64,000 nucleotides of DNA from Calonectria ilicicola (taxonomy: Eukaryota; Ascomycota; Sordariomycetes; Hypocreales; Nectriaceae). The stretch lies in contig CP085830.1 of assembly GCA_020809705.1 (NCBI GenBank), positions 3,844,001-3,908,000 of the forward strand, in the 5' to 3' direction. The position numbers and the translations under genes are program-made. The first letter of the stretch is position 1, and the number at the start of each line of letters is the position of its first letter. A model generated the notes under the pieces. The model searched no databases and was not told the DNA's origin. It saw only the letters and a list, made by a program, of their open reading frames with translations. Positions 34,513 through 47,374 of the stretch are shown here, one piece after another.

Positions 34513-35763
34513 TATTTCTTTGTTTTTTTTTTGTTTTTTTTGTCCCAATAATAAGAATAATCAGGGAACTAGAGTACAGATGCCAATGCACGCACTCTCT
34601 GTTTTGGCTGTGGCTCACGTCAGAATCCAATGCTGGTGTGGGCTTGCAATCTTGATATCTCTCACCGCTCACTTAACGCTCTGGTCCCTCGTTCTGCTCG
34701 ACCACGTCAGTTGGGTTCAGGGGCACCCACAAAACAAGCGTTGCGTACTGTGCTGCTAACCCGTGGCTCCGATCAATGGAGGGTTCAAAAGTGAGATTGC
34801 AGATTGCACCGTGATGGAAACCCAAGATATAATCTTGTCCAGCAGCTAATTGCGACGTATTCGGGTTCGGACCCTTGCAGAGAGCCTCAAAGCCCCTATC
34901 CTGGTTGTCCCAGTGCCCATATTACGCTAATCCCCCCAAGATGCAGCGGGGGATCTTTGGCCAGTAATCAACCCCTATGACGTCTCGGCCCAGGCTTTCC
35001 CGGCTGGTGTCATTTTCCACGAATCCTCAACCTAAATCAAATCGCTTCACATCTTTCGCGTGTATTCGTATTCATTGAGCTAGAAGCTTTATTTACTCCC
35101 CCCCTTTGTCTCTCTTACTTTCTTTCTTTCTTTCTTTTCAACTCCAGTTTCTCCTGCTTCTTCTTCTCCTTGCTCCAAGCACTACACAAATAATTCACAG
35201 TGTTACTTCGCTTGTCCAGTCCTTTCCTACCCTACGCTGGGTGACCGCCCTTCTATAGTCATAATTCCCCAATCCATCCCGCTTCTGACTGAATGCTCGC
35301 TAGTCCATGTCTAAGTAGAAGAGTAAAAACAACAAAGAAAAAAAAAACAGCCATGGAAAGCGAGCAACAAGTTTCTATCATCGCACTCCGCGTCGTCCGG
35401 TGCCCCTGTCCTCACTTTCATGTCTGTCAATACCGCAAATTGCAGTCCTTAATATAAAAGGCTATTCCCTTTTCCCGTTTAGTATTCAATCCAAGCCAAC
35501 GACACACATGTGCTCAAGGTTATTCTTCCCTGACCATCTTTAACTCAGCCAGGATATTTCGACGGAAGGCACCTTTACTCCATCTCGTATTACTTTTTTT
35601 TTTTTTTTTGTTCTGTTTCGTGTGGGACTTTGTTTGTCTTATCTGCCAGATCTTTCTTGTACCAGCCTCTGGCTGGTTTGCTCATCAAAGCCACAAGTAT
35701 TCATCAGATACAGCAATCTGTTGTTGTTAGCTGACATGTCCAGGTTATCTTCACAAAGGAAAC
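34513..35763. other. Intergenic, Sec14-like upstream / 5-phosphatase 3' flank
   Basis: 1.25 kb with pyrimidine-rich runs near 35100-35165 and a T16 run at 35594-35609. No gene seen. Confidence 0.4.
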
Positions 35764-38700
35764 TCACTTTTCAATACGCGTTTCCTCTTCTCGCACACTT
35801 TCATACCCTTGCTCACTTTCCACCCAGGCAATCGATCTGCGTTTGTGGTCCACCTTCTTCACCCACAGATTGAAAGTCGCCGTTACAGGTCGATGGTCGC
35901 TCACACGTACTTCATGTCGTCTGTAATCATACTGCTCAATTCGGCCTCGACCCTTGTGTAAAATTCGATCGCACCATGCGGGACTTCGGCGTTTCTCGCT
36001 TGTGTCATAAGTGTCGGTTCCCACGTCATATTTGTAAGTTGGCGCAAATGTAATTGGCATCTCGTCAAAGGCTCGCAACTTGAACGCGGGGTTGCGACGC
36101 CGGGCAACAAGGAGTTGGTCGCGTTCTAGGAGTTTAGCGAGATTGTTTTGTTTGACAGCTGTTACCACGGTGTCTCGAGACATGGTATCGATGCGATAGT
36201 TCATGTCTCCATTGAGGATGCAGAGCTCGTGGTCTACGATAAGACTACCATCACCGCCTCCCACATAAGAGTCTACTCGCACAGCGGGGTCGCGTTCCGT
36301 TGGGAACAGAGGAGATTCCAAAATTGCTTCAATATCCTTGTGTCGCTGGTTCGCCTGAGACTGTCCGGCTGCCAAATGGCAGTTGAGAAGACACACTGAT
36401 GAATCATCAATCTTGAACCGGACCGCAACTCCACCCTTGTTGCCATGCAATCCACCCATGCCTCGCTTGACTTCAGCACCGTGCAGGTTTCGAATACGAT
36501 CTCGAAGGCTTGATTTGACAAAAACACAAGTAAACAGCCCCACCATTGGTGCTGTGTGCAGCAAGTGATACAAGTGCCCGGCCGGCATATAGTCGTCTAG
36601 AGTTTTCATTAAAAAGTCTCTCCAATCTCTGTATTGGTGGCTCATCCGCTCTTGATCCGACCCCTCTTTCTTTTTATTCTTTTTGAGAAAACTCTTGGCT
36701 GTCAATTTCTTGTCTTCTAGATCAACTAGTTCCTGGAAACCAAAAACCAAAATGTCAGGAGAGCTGCTGGACTGAATGAGGTCCTGGAAAAAGGTTCCGT
36801 CGCTGCCTGAATAGCGAAGGCTGGATGGAGTAGAAGCACCAGCGTTCCAGGTGAAGAAGAGTGCTTTAATTTCATCAAAATCGCAGTACTGGGTATCCTT
36901 AGATTTCATTGATTCGTCGAGCCAGTCATCTTCTAAGAGGCCGTCCCAAGCCTTGATCTTGTTGTCGCCGCCCAAGGTGACGACTTGGAGTCGATCGAGA
37001 AAGTATGAGCTTGATGGATCAGCTACCATCTTCACAATACCATTGTCGTGAGCCTGCCACTCCTTCTTCAGTGTCCAAGGAGTCTCGTCAATCTCGTACA
37101 CGCATATTTTGCCGGTGTTGTAAGCGGCCCAAATGTGATGACCCGAGTTGGCCAAAGCGTTGATTTTCCACGTGCTGAGGTTGATGGCTTGGATGCAAGT
37201 GTAGGTACTGATTGAATAGACAGTAATCTTGCCATCAACATGGCTGAACATTACCTTGTCAGGATCAGATCTGACCAGGGTTCCCGCTGTCACTTCGCCG
37301 GCATTCTCTACAACTAGAGGGCGGACCAAGACCTGGAATTGGGTTCGGCCATCAGCTGATGGCGCGAACACTCGGATTTCCTTGCCTGTGGCATGCCAAA
37401 GCTCATCGCCGATAACCATAGAAAAGGTGTGACCCTTTGGAACCTTGTAGCTTTGGGACGGGCCAGCAGTCACGTTGGATACGGAATTGTTATCAGGGCC
37501 CCAGACGAGCAAGGTTCCGGCTTCGTCTAGGGTCCACATCTCGTTGAAGTGCCGGTAGATCCTGGTCACCTCAAAACGGCCATGGACGTTTGGCTTGCCA
37601 GGGGTTATCATGTGTGTTGCGACTTCCACTTCCATGAGCTCTCCATTGTTTGTGCCAATCCAGAGTCGTTTGCCCTCCTCTCGTGGGTCGGCAGCGGGCT
37701 TAAAAGCAACGGTGGTGGCTTTGATACCCTCTGTGTGCTGCAGGCTCATGACCAACTCTCCATCTAGCAAGCTCCACACCCTTGTCATGTGGCCGCTTGC
37801 GCAGACATATTCACCACAAATATCAAAGGTCCTGGCATCATACTTGGTCGCAATCTCGTGAGTACCTTGTTTGATAAAAGGTGGCCGACGGTTAATGTTC
37901 GAGGCCTCGGGATAAGCGGTGACATGATCCAGCGTTTCGACGACTTTTGAGGCCATCTGAGTAGCAACTGGTGTGGATTGAATTGGCCTTGCAGCTCCTG
38001 TTACTGCAGCTGCTGATGTTGCACTGGTCGCTGACGCAATCTTTGCTGGTACAGGCGTTGACTGAATCGGTTTGGAGGCGCCAGCTACAGTTGTCGCGGA
38101 AGTTACAGCCGTAGTAGGAATGCGAAATTCAGCCGGTGCTCTGTCTGAGGTCCTGTCTATTGTCATAGATCGTCCATGGGTTCGGGCTGGAGCAAGTTGA
38201 GACTGAGACTGTTGCGTAGTTGGGGTTGATACGACTCTCTTTGGTGGTACAGGAGCTTGTGGACTGTCCACTTGTGTAGTGGATGGAATGCCTGGTCTTG
38301 GTGGTCGAGGTGGGGGCTTCATGGCATTGGCATTCGTATTCAGGGCAAGTGGCCGAGGAGGCGCTTCCGATCCAGATGGCCTTGATGGTAGAGCAGGAGA
38401 CGGTTCATTAGCATGACCAATATGACCCCTGATCATACCATTGGCATCAGGTTCCCTTCTTACAGCGACTGAGGCAGATCGCTGAACTGTATGCGCAGGT
38501 GCCTCGGGCTCCCTTCTCACGACAGAGGAGGATCGATGAATTGGATGAACTGGCGGAGGGTCGAAACCAATGACAACGGACCGGGGACGAGGGGGCGGTG
38601 GCATGTCTCCTTGTGGTTGAGGTCTTGGCCGCGCAGGAAGTTTAGGAGGAGAATCGAAGCTGCTTGGAGGGCTGTTGAATGGCGAATTTTCCTGCGAGAT

Positions 38701-39497
38701 GTCGGGCTTTCTGACAAAACCAGTGGTGTGTCCTTCGGTTGCTGAAGTGGGCTTTGGGGCAGGAATCAGGGGCTTCTCGCTTTTCCGTGGAGCGGGAGGA
38801 GGAGGGGGCTCTCGTCTTGCTTCTGAGGATCGCCTAGGTGGAGGAGGCGACGGCGGCTGCGATCCGCCTGATCGCGGGGATCGAGGCAAGTCAACAGATG
38901 CGGAGGGAGTATGTGGCCGGCTTGGGATCTTGAATTGTCGACCAGAGGAACCAGGGGTCGACGGGGCCGCAACAGGGTCAGGATTCAGGAACGGCGATTG
39001 CTCGTTCGCTGGCACACCCCCAATCCGTCCCTTGGGAGGCGACTGGGGAGGTTGAACCATGACGGCTGGAGTGACGGGGGGCTGCGGCGCATGTTGTTGG
39101 GTAGGTTGAGGTTTAGGAGCTATAACAGGTCGGGTTGAAGGATGAGGGACCGTAGGAGGGGCATTGGCGTCCTGGTGAATGCTAACGGTGCCAATAAAGG
39201 ATTTAGGTCGTGGTTGAGGTCTCGAGGGAACCACAGGGCTTGAGGTGTTTGATGGAGCCTCTTGTGCCGGCCGAAAGTCTCGAAGTCGGTCTGGTTTTGG
39301 TGCTGGGGAGATAGATCGTGAAGAGGAAGTTGGCGGGGCGGGGACATCGGTGGGCTTAGAGTTGCCCATGTTTTCGAAGCGCGCCCGCAGCGACGATACG
39401 GGTCTCTGTTCAGTGTTAGCTAGACATAGACCATGGGCCAAGAGAGGCTTCATACAATGGACGAGCCATCAGGCCCGTCTCCGTTGGGGGGATCCAT
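35764..39497 (-). CDS. WD40-like propeller plus inositol polyphosphate 5-phosphatase
   Basis: Enzyme predicted to remove the 5-phosphate from phosphoinositides or inositol phosphates. Two exons: 39497-39456 (MDPPNGDGPDGSSI) and 39405-35764, 1227 aa. The intron has GTATGA, a GCTAAC branch and CAG, and the join gives RPVSSLRARFENMGN, a fungal N-terminal signature. The first 500 residues are Pro/Ser-rich and probably disordered with SH3-type proline motifs. A beta-propeller-like region with WD-style repeats follows (GEYVCASGHMTRVWSLLDGE and later ITVYSISTYTCIQAI). The C-terminal third carries the 5-phosphatase motifs: FTWNAG, GLHGNKGGVAVRF, NCHLAAGQ, NGDMNYRID, SPAWCDRIL and SDHRP. The layout resembles plant 5PTases with WD40 repeats rather than synaptojanins; no Sac1 domain is present. 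Cytosolic or membrane-associated. Confidence 0.9.
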
Positions 39498-41094
39498 GGC
39501 GCTGGAGTAAATGCTTCTCGACGGCGGGGGTCGAGGGCCGTATTACCCACTACACCCACGCCCAGTACGTCTCGTTCATCAAGGCATCAACGCCAGGGCG
39601 CTTCGCATTCGAGGCCGCGCGCGAGGTCTGGAGGACGACACGCAGGCGGGCGGGAGGAGCGAGGGAGCGGGTTGACTGCAAAGGAGGAAAAAAAAAGGAG
39701 CGGCGAGGTATCGTTTTATTAGAGGTGCGCAGATCGCGGCAGCCGTCGTTGGGTGCTGACAGTGGATGGTTGGGGCAGGACGGGAGATGAGCTTCGTAGA
39801 GCAGTCGGGAGCTGTAGCATGCTGTAGAGCCCCGATGGGACCTGGTGTTTGTGAAAAAAGGAGAGATCGAGATGGTCGACAAATGGTGTATGTTTTTCTG
39901 GAGTCCCCTATTCGCTCTCGTGGCCTCGAGGTGTTGCAAGTTGTCTTGCGTGGTCTCCCACAATTTCCAGCGCCGGTGCGACTGGCTGAGCCACCCTTAT
40001 GTCATAAGTGTGCCAAGTGGGCGCGCTTGGGCGGCGGCCTGGCACTGTGTGGTGCACGCGGGCGGTTTGGGGGTGAAACAGTGCGATGGGCCGGGAGGCA
40101 ATCTGAGCTCTTGGTGCTAAAAATGGCGGCAGAGCGGCACCCCTGTAACGGTGTTTTGGGTTCCAGCTTGGGCGCTGCGAGTTTGGTGACATGCCCAACG
40201 GCGCTTTGTGGGTGCCTGGAAGGTTGCCCAGCCTAGGACCGCCTTAGCGTGTCTCGCGGCTCCCAGCGGTCTCTCAAGGCTTGATTACGGTGCCCAGGTC
40301 TTCAGTGGTTGTTGCTGGGGCCACCTCCACTGCAAGGGACGGCCTGTGACGACGACTTTGCGAAGGAACTACGGAATACGCGTGAGGCGACAACAAGAGC
40401 GGAATCCAAATACGAGACACGCTGTTGTTGTCCAGGAGTGGCTTCCGCCGCCCAGTCCAATACCACGTCACACTGAGTTAATTAGGCATTTGTCCTCTGT
40501 CAATTTCCTTCACGCTGTCTTTGTCAATGCCATTTCTCCAACTTGGACGGGCGACAGGGGGAAAATGGGACCCACTAATTTCCCAGAGGCTTGTGCTCTC
40601 CCCTCCATCCATTGACACTACGTACTACTGTACTGACAGGAAACATGGCGCGCAACTAACTAATATTGAATGTGATAACAAGTGCAGCATATAATGAAAA
40701 AAAAAGAGACTATCAATAATTTGACCCATAAAAACATAGAAAGGTAGATTTACCATGCCGTCATTCATCCCAACAGGGATAATCCGCCCTCGACTCTTTC
40801 ACTCATCCACTTCCATTTGTCTGACAGCTCACACAGAAGCATCCCAGGCCAGGCCTGGCCATGCTGGTACGTACCCCATCCTTCGGCCACCTCCATCTCA
40901 GATGGCCGACCCGGCCGACAAGGCCTGGACCCCGACATGGACCATGAAATGGCATTTATCATGTCAGGCCATCCCACTTACACATTGCCAAAAACCCTGT
41001 CTTATTGACTTCTGCACCCGACTTCGGCTCTCTTCTTGAACCAAACCTGCAATTTTTCTTCTTCCTGATCTGCCGTTGATTCCCATCCGCCAAA
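39498..41094. other. Divergent intergenic region
   Basis: 1.6 kb between the 5-phosphatase (minus) and a small membrane-protein gene (plus), holding both promoters. Open frames here are long in a GC-rich stretch but show no domain, so none is called. Confidence 0.4.
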
Positions 41095-41641
41095 ATGAAC
41101 ACTGTAAGCTGCCCCTGCATTCGCTAGCACCCGTGTCGCATATGCTGATCGTCTTTTTTCTAGGTCAAGTCTTTCTGGTTCGTATCCCGATCGCCGCCGA
41201 CTCTCGCTACTTCTCCAGGCTGACCAAACTTTTTCCCTTGCAGGCTCGGTTGGGGCTCCCTCTGCGTTGGTATGAACAATTCCTCATAACTTGACTGCCT
41301 AAACTCCCTGGACTTCAATTGACCTTTTTCTTTTTTTTGTCACAGCCGGAGGTGGTGCCTACTACTTTGCCAAGAAACAGATTAACGCCGATCGTGTGGC
41401 CAAGCTCGAGGCTCAGCGCCAGAAGATGCGCATGATCGAGTCGCTCGAGTACGAACAGGGCAGATACGCCAGCGGAGGCGCTGTCCGAACCGACACCACC
41501 GGCTCTCCCAGTCAGGAGGCCAGCAGCGATCCCGCCCCTACGAGACACGCCCCTGCTACCGAGTCGCAACAGCTTGGTGAGAAGAGTAAATTCGAAGGTG
41601 GCAACGTCTATAGAAGTCCAAAGGGAGACCGGTTTTCATAG
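41095..41641 (+). CDS. Small single-pass membrane protein made of micro-exons
   Basis: Spliced product of 114 aa. Coding exons are 41095-41103 (9 nt), 41164-41177 (14 nt), 41244-41269 (26 nt) and 41346-41641. Donors and acceptors are GT..AG throughout, with phases 0, 2, 1 that keep one frame. The joined N-terminus MNTVKSFWLGWGSLCVAGGG is followed by AYYFAKKQINADRVAKLEAQ and RQKMRMIES: one short hydrophobic segment, then a charged amphipathic helix, then a Ser/Thr/Pro-rich tail. This resembles, from memory, a small conserved fungal family of unknown function (DUF4748-like), possibly mitochondrial. Without the micro-exons the last exon alone has no good start. Function unknown. Confidence 0.78.
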
Positions 41642-42494
41642 GCGCACTCGTTGAGAAGTGGCATTGGGAGACGGTGAAGAAAAAGGGCTCCCCGAGGAGC
41701 CGTGTACATTATGTTACGTGTTAGGACGGCATTACTTGTTGGATATGATGACCAGGTATCCAGAATGACCATATTCCTTCTCTTTTTGACCAAATCTACT
41801 GCATTTTGTTGTTATTGGCAACTCAAACGGGTAAAAAAACCAGGTTAGAGGTGAATTGCGCGGTTTGAGCGTTTGAGTGCAACATAGATACCGGACGAGT
41901 GGAGCTTGGATTCAATAGCCGACGGATACTGTTGGGGTCGCTGATCCATGTGCTCTAATCATACGGCGTCAACACCGTGCTGGGTGTAGCAACGTAGATC
42001 AGGGATACACAGCATCATGACTAGGACCTGAGGGCATATGTCGTGACTGGCTTACATGTTCCCATGATGCAATTGCCAAGTAAAAGTAATACGCCGCGGA
42101 TACTGCACTGCTTACATTCTTGGATCTTCTCTGGAACACCTTCTACCCCAATTGATATGATTTATGCATCGATTGCCATCCATTCGGCCATATGACCTCA
42201 TCTATTCACTCGCAATGATATTTTTTTTTTAGCCTCAACGTCATCTGCAACTTACGGCGCCGCTCATTCGGCCCCCGCGCTCGCGTCTCATCCCGCGCCT
42301 CTTCTCCCACGTGTGGGCAACAACGCCGAAGTATACCCGCCGACAATTGGATGCGACCCTGCGCAAGGCTCCCAAGCTTCAACAATCAAGCTTCTAGGCT
42401 AAGCATGCTGTCGCGCCCATGACGGATTAAACCACAGCATTCTGGCTCGCGTCTTTTCCTCCTCGTCTTCCTCGTCTTGCTCCCTTGCTAAGCT
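41642..42494. other. Intergenic, same-strand spacer
   Basis: 3' flank of the micro-exon gene and promoter of the CID/SR gene. Nothing else recognised. Confidence 0.45.
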
Positions 42495-44186
42495 ATGGCG
42501 ACGCCAGAGCTGGCCATTGCAAAGGCCACACTCTCAGCTACTCTGTTCCGCGCAGACCCATCGTCCCTAAGCCGTCAGGATGTCGAGGCCTTCTTCCCAC
42601 TCGTCTCGTCTGCCCTCGCCCAGTGCTCGCGCCCCAACGTCCAGGTTTGCTCCAACACAATAGCACAGTCCTCCCTTTATCGTTTCCGCCAGAAGCACTA
42701 AATTTTTCTTTTTCTCGCCGACACACAGAAATGCAAGGCTTGGGTCGTCCACAACATTGCGCCCTCGTCCGCGCGCTCCGCCGCACTAGTCAAGTACCTG
42801 GCAGCTTTGTCGAAGAGCTTGCAGGATGAAGGCGAGAAGCCCAGTCTCAAGAGGAGGAGATTGCACCTTCTGTACGTCGTAAACGACATCCTGCACCATG
42901 TTGTCGACAGAAACAGAAATTCCAAGTTTGCGACGCTCTGGGACGACTTCCTCCCTGGTCTTGTCGCAAACACGGCCGCCTTTGACAACTGCCCGAAGCA
43001 CATAAAGAAGCTCGAGAACCTCATCAACCTTTGGGATGAGAAACAATACTTCACTGCAAGCCTCATATCCAAGAGCAGGGATGCCATCACGAACGGCGTC
43101 CCTTCGCATACCAGCACTGCCCCGCAGCCCACGACGACTTCTCTCAAACTGGCCAAGGATGCGCCATACGTGCTTCCCTCGTTGCACGGTGACCCGACAA
43201 CGCCGTGGTTCGACCTCCCTGCGGCAACATGGCTGCCTCACCTCACCCCAAATTCTACAAAACCTATGCTGCCCGACCTTATCAAGCCGATCCAGCTTGC
43301 TTCCGGCCCTGCTGATAAAGCACTTGCGACGGCTGTCAAGACACTGCTCTCCGATGTCGAGCGAATCTTCGCCAAGGGCAGTGTTTTGGATGAAGATCCG
43401 CACACCGACTTGAACGAGCTGGGTGAAAGGGTTATCATGGACGAAGTTACGGGAGAAATCATTGGTGGTGAAACCTACTACGGCTGGTCTCGCCAGTTTT
43501 GCGAAAAGGTCAAGGAGCGGCGGAAAAAGAATGCAAAGGGGGACAGCCGAGGACGATCACGGTCACGGTCTAGCAGCTATTCGCGTGGGCGATCACAAAG
43601 CTCCTCGCCGCCTGCCTTCAAGCGCCGACGTCTGTCCAATGACTCTCGAAGCCGGAGTAGGTCTAGAAGTCGGAGCGCCCCGCGGCATCGTGATCGATCC
43701 TACTCTCGAGGCCGTGATGATGCAAGTCGCAGCAGGAACCGCACTCGCAGCCAAAGCCAAGGCAGACGTCACGACCGATCTGGCCACAAACGCTCCTATA
43801 GCAGATCACCGTCTCGGTCTCGTTCTCGCACGCCTCCACCCCGTCGTGACCACTCCAGCCATCCACCACCTCCTGCGCAACAACCCTATCCTACGCCACC
43901 CTTCCCTCCCGTGCCCCCCGGGGATTTCCCCATTCCACCACCTCCTCCAGCTGGCTACCAGGGCCCATGGCCGCCGCCACCTCCTCCGCCGCCTATGGGT
44001 TATCCGGCAGGCGGTTGGTTCAACCCAAACATGGGACAACCGATGATGGGCGGCTGGCCTGCTCCTCCTCCACCACCACCGCAGCACATGCCTCCCCAGA
44101 ATAATCACTACGAAGGCGGGCGAGGTAGAGGAAGCTTCCGAGGCCGAGGAAGAGGAGGTTATGACCGTGGTCGAGGTGGATGGTAA
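42495..44186 (+). CDS. CID-domain, SR-rich RNA-processing protein (SCAF/CHERP-like)
   Basis: Nuclear protein expected to read the phosphorylated RNA polymerase II tail and link transcription with splicing or 3' end formation. Two exons: 42495-42644 and 42729-44186, 535 aa; the intron starts GTTTGC and ends ACACAG in phase 0. The N-terminal 150 residues form an all-helical CID (LLYVVNDILHHVVDRNR, CPKHIKKLENLINLWDEKQY). A linker leads to ETYYGWSRQFCEKVKERRKK, a long Arg/Ser repeat region (about residues 310-400), then Pro-rich and Gly/Arg-rich ends (RGRGSFRGRGRGGYDRGRGG). This order resembles SCAF4/8 and CHERP, though neither RRM nor SURP domain is visible, so the exact orthology stays open. 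Confidence 0.85.
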
Positions 44187-45173
44187 ATGTCAAACCAAAA
44201 CTATTTTGTATTGTAGCAAGCCTAGCGTCACATATATGTATCACAAATCAATACCTGAATCTTTGACCATACCTACCATGCCAGCTATATGGGCCATAAC
44301 ACAATGTAAACTCATGCACACCAGACTTCATTGCTCTCGCGCGTGATCAAATTTTCTATCCGGCTGACTTTTAGTCTTGCTCATTCATCGTCTACATAAA
44401 ACCAAGGAGAAGTGACCGCCCCTTCATTTTCCTCTCCTCCATCCATCACACGCATACACAACCCCCCTCACACAATAGGCACCGCACACTTGCCAAACCC
44501 CATCGAGTGCGACGACACACCGGCGTCCTCGTAAATTTCCTCCATACGCCTGATCTCTTAAACTTGGGAAGGGAGCAAGAAAAAAGAAGACGAACAAAAA
44601 GAGAAACTCGAAAAAAAAGGAATCAAAAAAGGGAGAAAAGGAGAATCAAGACAAGGACGAGCCAAGGCAGAAAAAAAAGAAAGGGGGAAAAAGTTACACT
44701 AGAAGCTTAAACGTCCACTTTTGTTTGTGCTCAGTTTGCGCTCTTTGTGTGATCCCTAGGCCCAATGATCCCCTACATCGATCGGTGTGTCGTCTCGCAG
44801 CAATGAAGGATAAGAGTAAGCGAGAAGGGCGGATTAATGCGTCACCCAAGCCATTAGGGTCAGGTGACAGTCTTGTCTGGAGAGTAGAGTGTGAAATGGA
44901 TGGAGCTATTTGTGATCGATGTAGGCAGAAGAGCATTGGCAACCTCTCAAAAAGCGACTGCACGAGCACTTCGTCAAGTCCGTTGTATGGGCAGCGAAGA
45001 ATCAAGACACCGGAATTTTTTTTTCTTCACCTGCATTATCTTGCAGTGCGAAATAGACTGCAACAGAGGCCCGTTATACGTCCAAGAATGCTTTGATTGA
45101 AATTTGCGAGCCCTTGCGGTTCCTATAATCTGAGACATGTTGATGCGAGTGCTGAACTGGCAGGCGAGCTCAG
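44187..45173. other. Convergent intergenic region
   Basis: About 1 kb between the CID gene (plus) and PP2A-B56 (minus). An A/G-rich purine tract lies at 44570-44700. No gene recognised. Confidence 0.45.
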
Positions 45174-47374
45174 TTACCGACTTCTTGTAGACCCAACCGA
45201 ATTCTGGCGTTCATGCAAGCTGGGTCGACCGTCCTGCAGCTTGAGTGAGTCGAGACGCTTCTGGTTGTCTTCGGTTACGGGGTCAACCTCATCAACACGG
45301 GAGAGAGAAGCAACATGGTTGCGGGGTGCATCTGCCGTCCCGTTGACCTCTCTTTGCTGATCGGCTTTTTCACTCAAAGCAGCCCATTTGCGCTCTCGGA
45401 GGGCCTCTCGCGCCGCGGCGCTGTTCTGCTGTTCAGTGTACTCATGAGAACAGTCGTCGAAAAGCTGGGGGTTAATCTCCATAAATAGCTTCATAGCGTT
45501 ATACACCATGCCATGGATTGTCCTAAACATTGCAATTAGTCCATGTTCCCGAGTTAAGTGTGGGTGGCTCGATTGTACCTGTTCCAGTGACCCTTGGAGT
45601 TCTCGTAAAGAGGAGCAAACATGATAGGGAGAATAATTTCCACATTGTCGCTAACAAGGTTGCAAAAGTATTCGTTGTTCCAGAAGTACAATGCACGCTC
45701 AGCGACTTGGAAATGTGGGCTGGCAACAGATTTGGCCAGCTGGTGGAAGAGTGGTTCCTGAACCTTTGCAAACTCAGCTGGGTCCATGACCTCGAAGATA
45801 TCCTCAACTTCGTTAAGGAACATGACTTCCTTGGTGCTGTTGACTTTAGGCCAGTAACGCAGCAATCCCAGAACAACCTAATCTCATGTTAGCATATCAA
45901 TTCGTGCCTAGTTTTCGAAAAAGCCACGTACATCTTCTGTGAGAGATGCATCCTTCTCTAGGAATTGGACAATACAATAGGCGAGCTGAGGGTGGTACAT
46001 GCTCAAACTCTTAGGCTTGTGGAGAGGCAGCAGCACTCGTGTGAGGAAGATCTTGTGCTCTTCCTTGAGAGGAAGTGCAAAACCATTGATGATGGAACCA
46101 AGAATCTCGAGGAGTTCGGCAATGCCATTGAAGCGCTCGGTTTCGTAGGTGAATTGGAAAAATACATTGTTGATGGATCGTCGGATAAAGGATCGAAGAT
46201 TCAAGAACTTTCCATAAATTCGGTGAAGAGTAGTCTTGAGGAAATCACGCTCGCGGGGGTCTTCAGAGTCGAAGAGCTCGAGGAGCTGCAGAACAAAGCT
46301 GTGGTCAATATAGGCTTTAGCAATGTTAGTGTTAAAGTCCTGGCTTTCGATGAAGCGCAGGAAGAATTCGTAGACGACCTGAATGTGTGGCCAAGCAACC
46401 TCTAGGACGGGCTCATCCTCCTCTGGATCGAAGGCCTCGCCCTGGGGGTTCATGGGTGGAGGAATGGGTCGGAAAAGGTTCTTGGCGAACATGTCGACGA
46501 CCTTGGGGTACATGGGCTCGGTAATGACTTGACGGTTGTTGGCCACATAGTCGAGTAGCTCATGAAGGGCAAGTCGCTTGATCTCCTTGGATTTCATGTC
46601 ACCGCTCGCATCGTTAAAGTCGAAGATGACGTTGCACTGATCAATCTTTTGCATGAAGAGCTCCTGCCGCCTGTTAGGCGGCACCTCGTGGAATCCAGGC
46701 AGTTTCTCCAGCTCGCGGTGAGCCGAGATATCGAAGCGGGACGAGTGCTGTCGTTTAGGCGTACGAAGGCCCTCAGGAATCGCGTCTCGGTTATCGATTC
46801 CCCTATGGATTAGGAGCGATTTCTGGCCGGCCTTGGGAGGGGCCAAGTCGTGTGGCATCGTCTCGGCGGCTCCTGGAGGAGGAACATGCTGTAGATGAAA
46901 GGTCAGCGTCTGGGGTTTGGAGAACAATGTGCGGGGTTCGTTAGAAACATACACCAGGCGTCGGGCTGATGATGACAGTTGGGGGCAATCGGGAGTTGGA
47001 GTTGCCACCATTGGGGCTCGAGGCGCCTCCGAAGCGATCAGGGGTGCCACCAGCCTGGGTGACATTGGAGAGGTTGGAGGGCTGAGAAGCACTGCCATGG
47101 TCGCCGCCATGACCGGAACTGCCTGCAGGCAGAGGTTTATTGCGGATATCGTTGAGCGTAGACGTCGAAGATGAGGGTGTCAGGACGGGGGACTGGTTGT
47201 TGTCCCGTGATGAGGGAGAGGCGGTGCCATCCTTGGAATCCTTGTTCTTCTTAGAAGACTTGCTGGAATCTTTCCCGCGCGAAAGCTGAAGATGAAGGGG
47301 GACGAAGTTAGCAAGGGCCAGGGGAGAGGCCAGGGCTTAGCAAGACTTACAACTCTCTGACTGAAGCGCTTCAT
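45174..47374 (-). CDS. RTS1: PP2A regulatory subunit B56 (Rts1/ParA)
   Basis: Targeting subunit of protein phosphatase 2A, needed for septation, chromosome cohesion and stress control in fungi. Five exons: 47374-47351, 47285-46953, 46888-45932, 45877-45579 and 45522-45174, 653 aa. The first coding exon is only 24 nt (MKRFSQRV). All four introns have canonical ends and restore frame. N-terminal Ser-rich disordered part, then the B56 HEAT-like core: [79 protein letters not shown] and, after joins, [20 protein letters not shown] and [15 protein letters not shown]. The C-terminal charged tail is longer than in animals, as in other fungal Rts1 proteins. Divergent from TFIIIC5 across a 2.7-kb gap. 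Confidence 0.95.

Noticed and set aside
33269..34551. Two 210-codon plus-strand frames
   Set aside because: Antisense shadows of the Sec14-like exons; no signal or domain.
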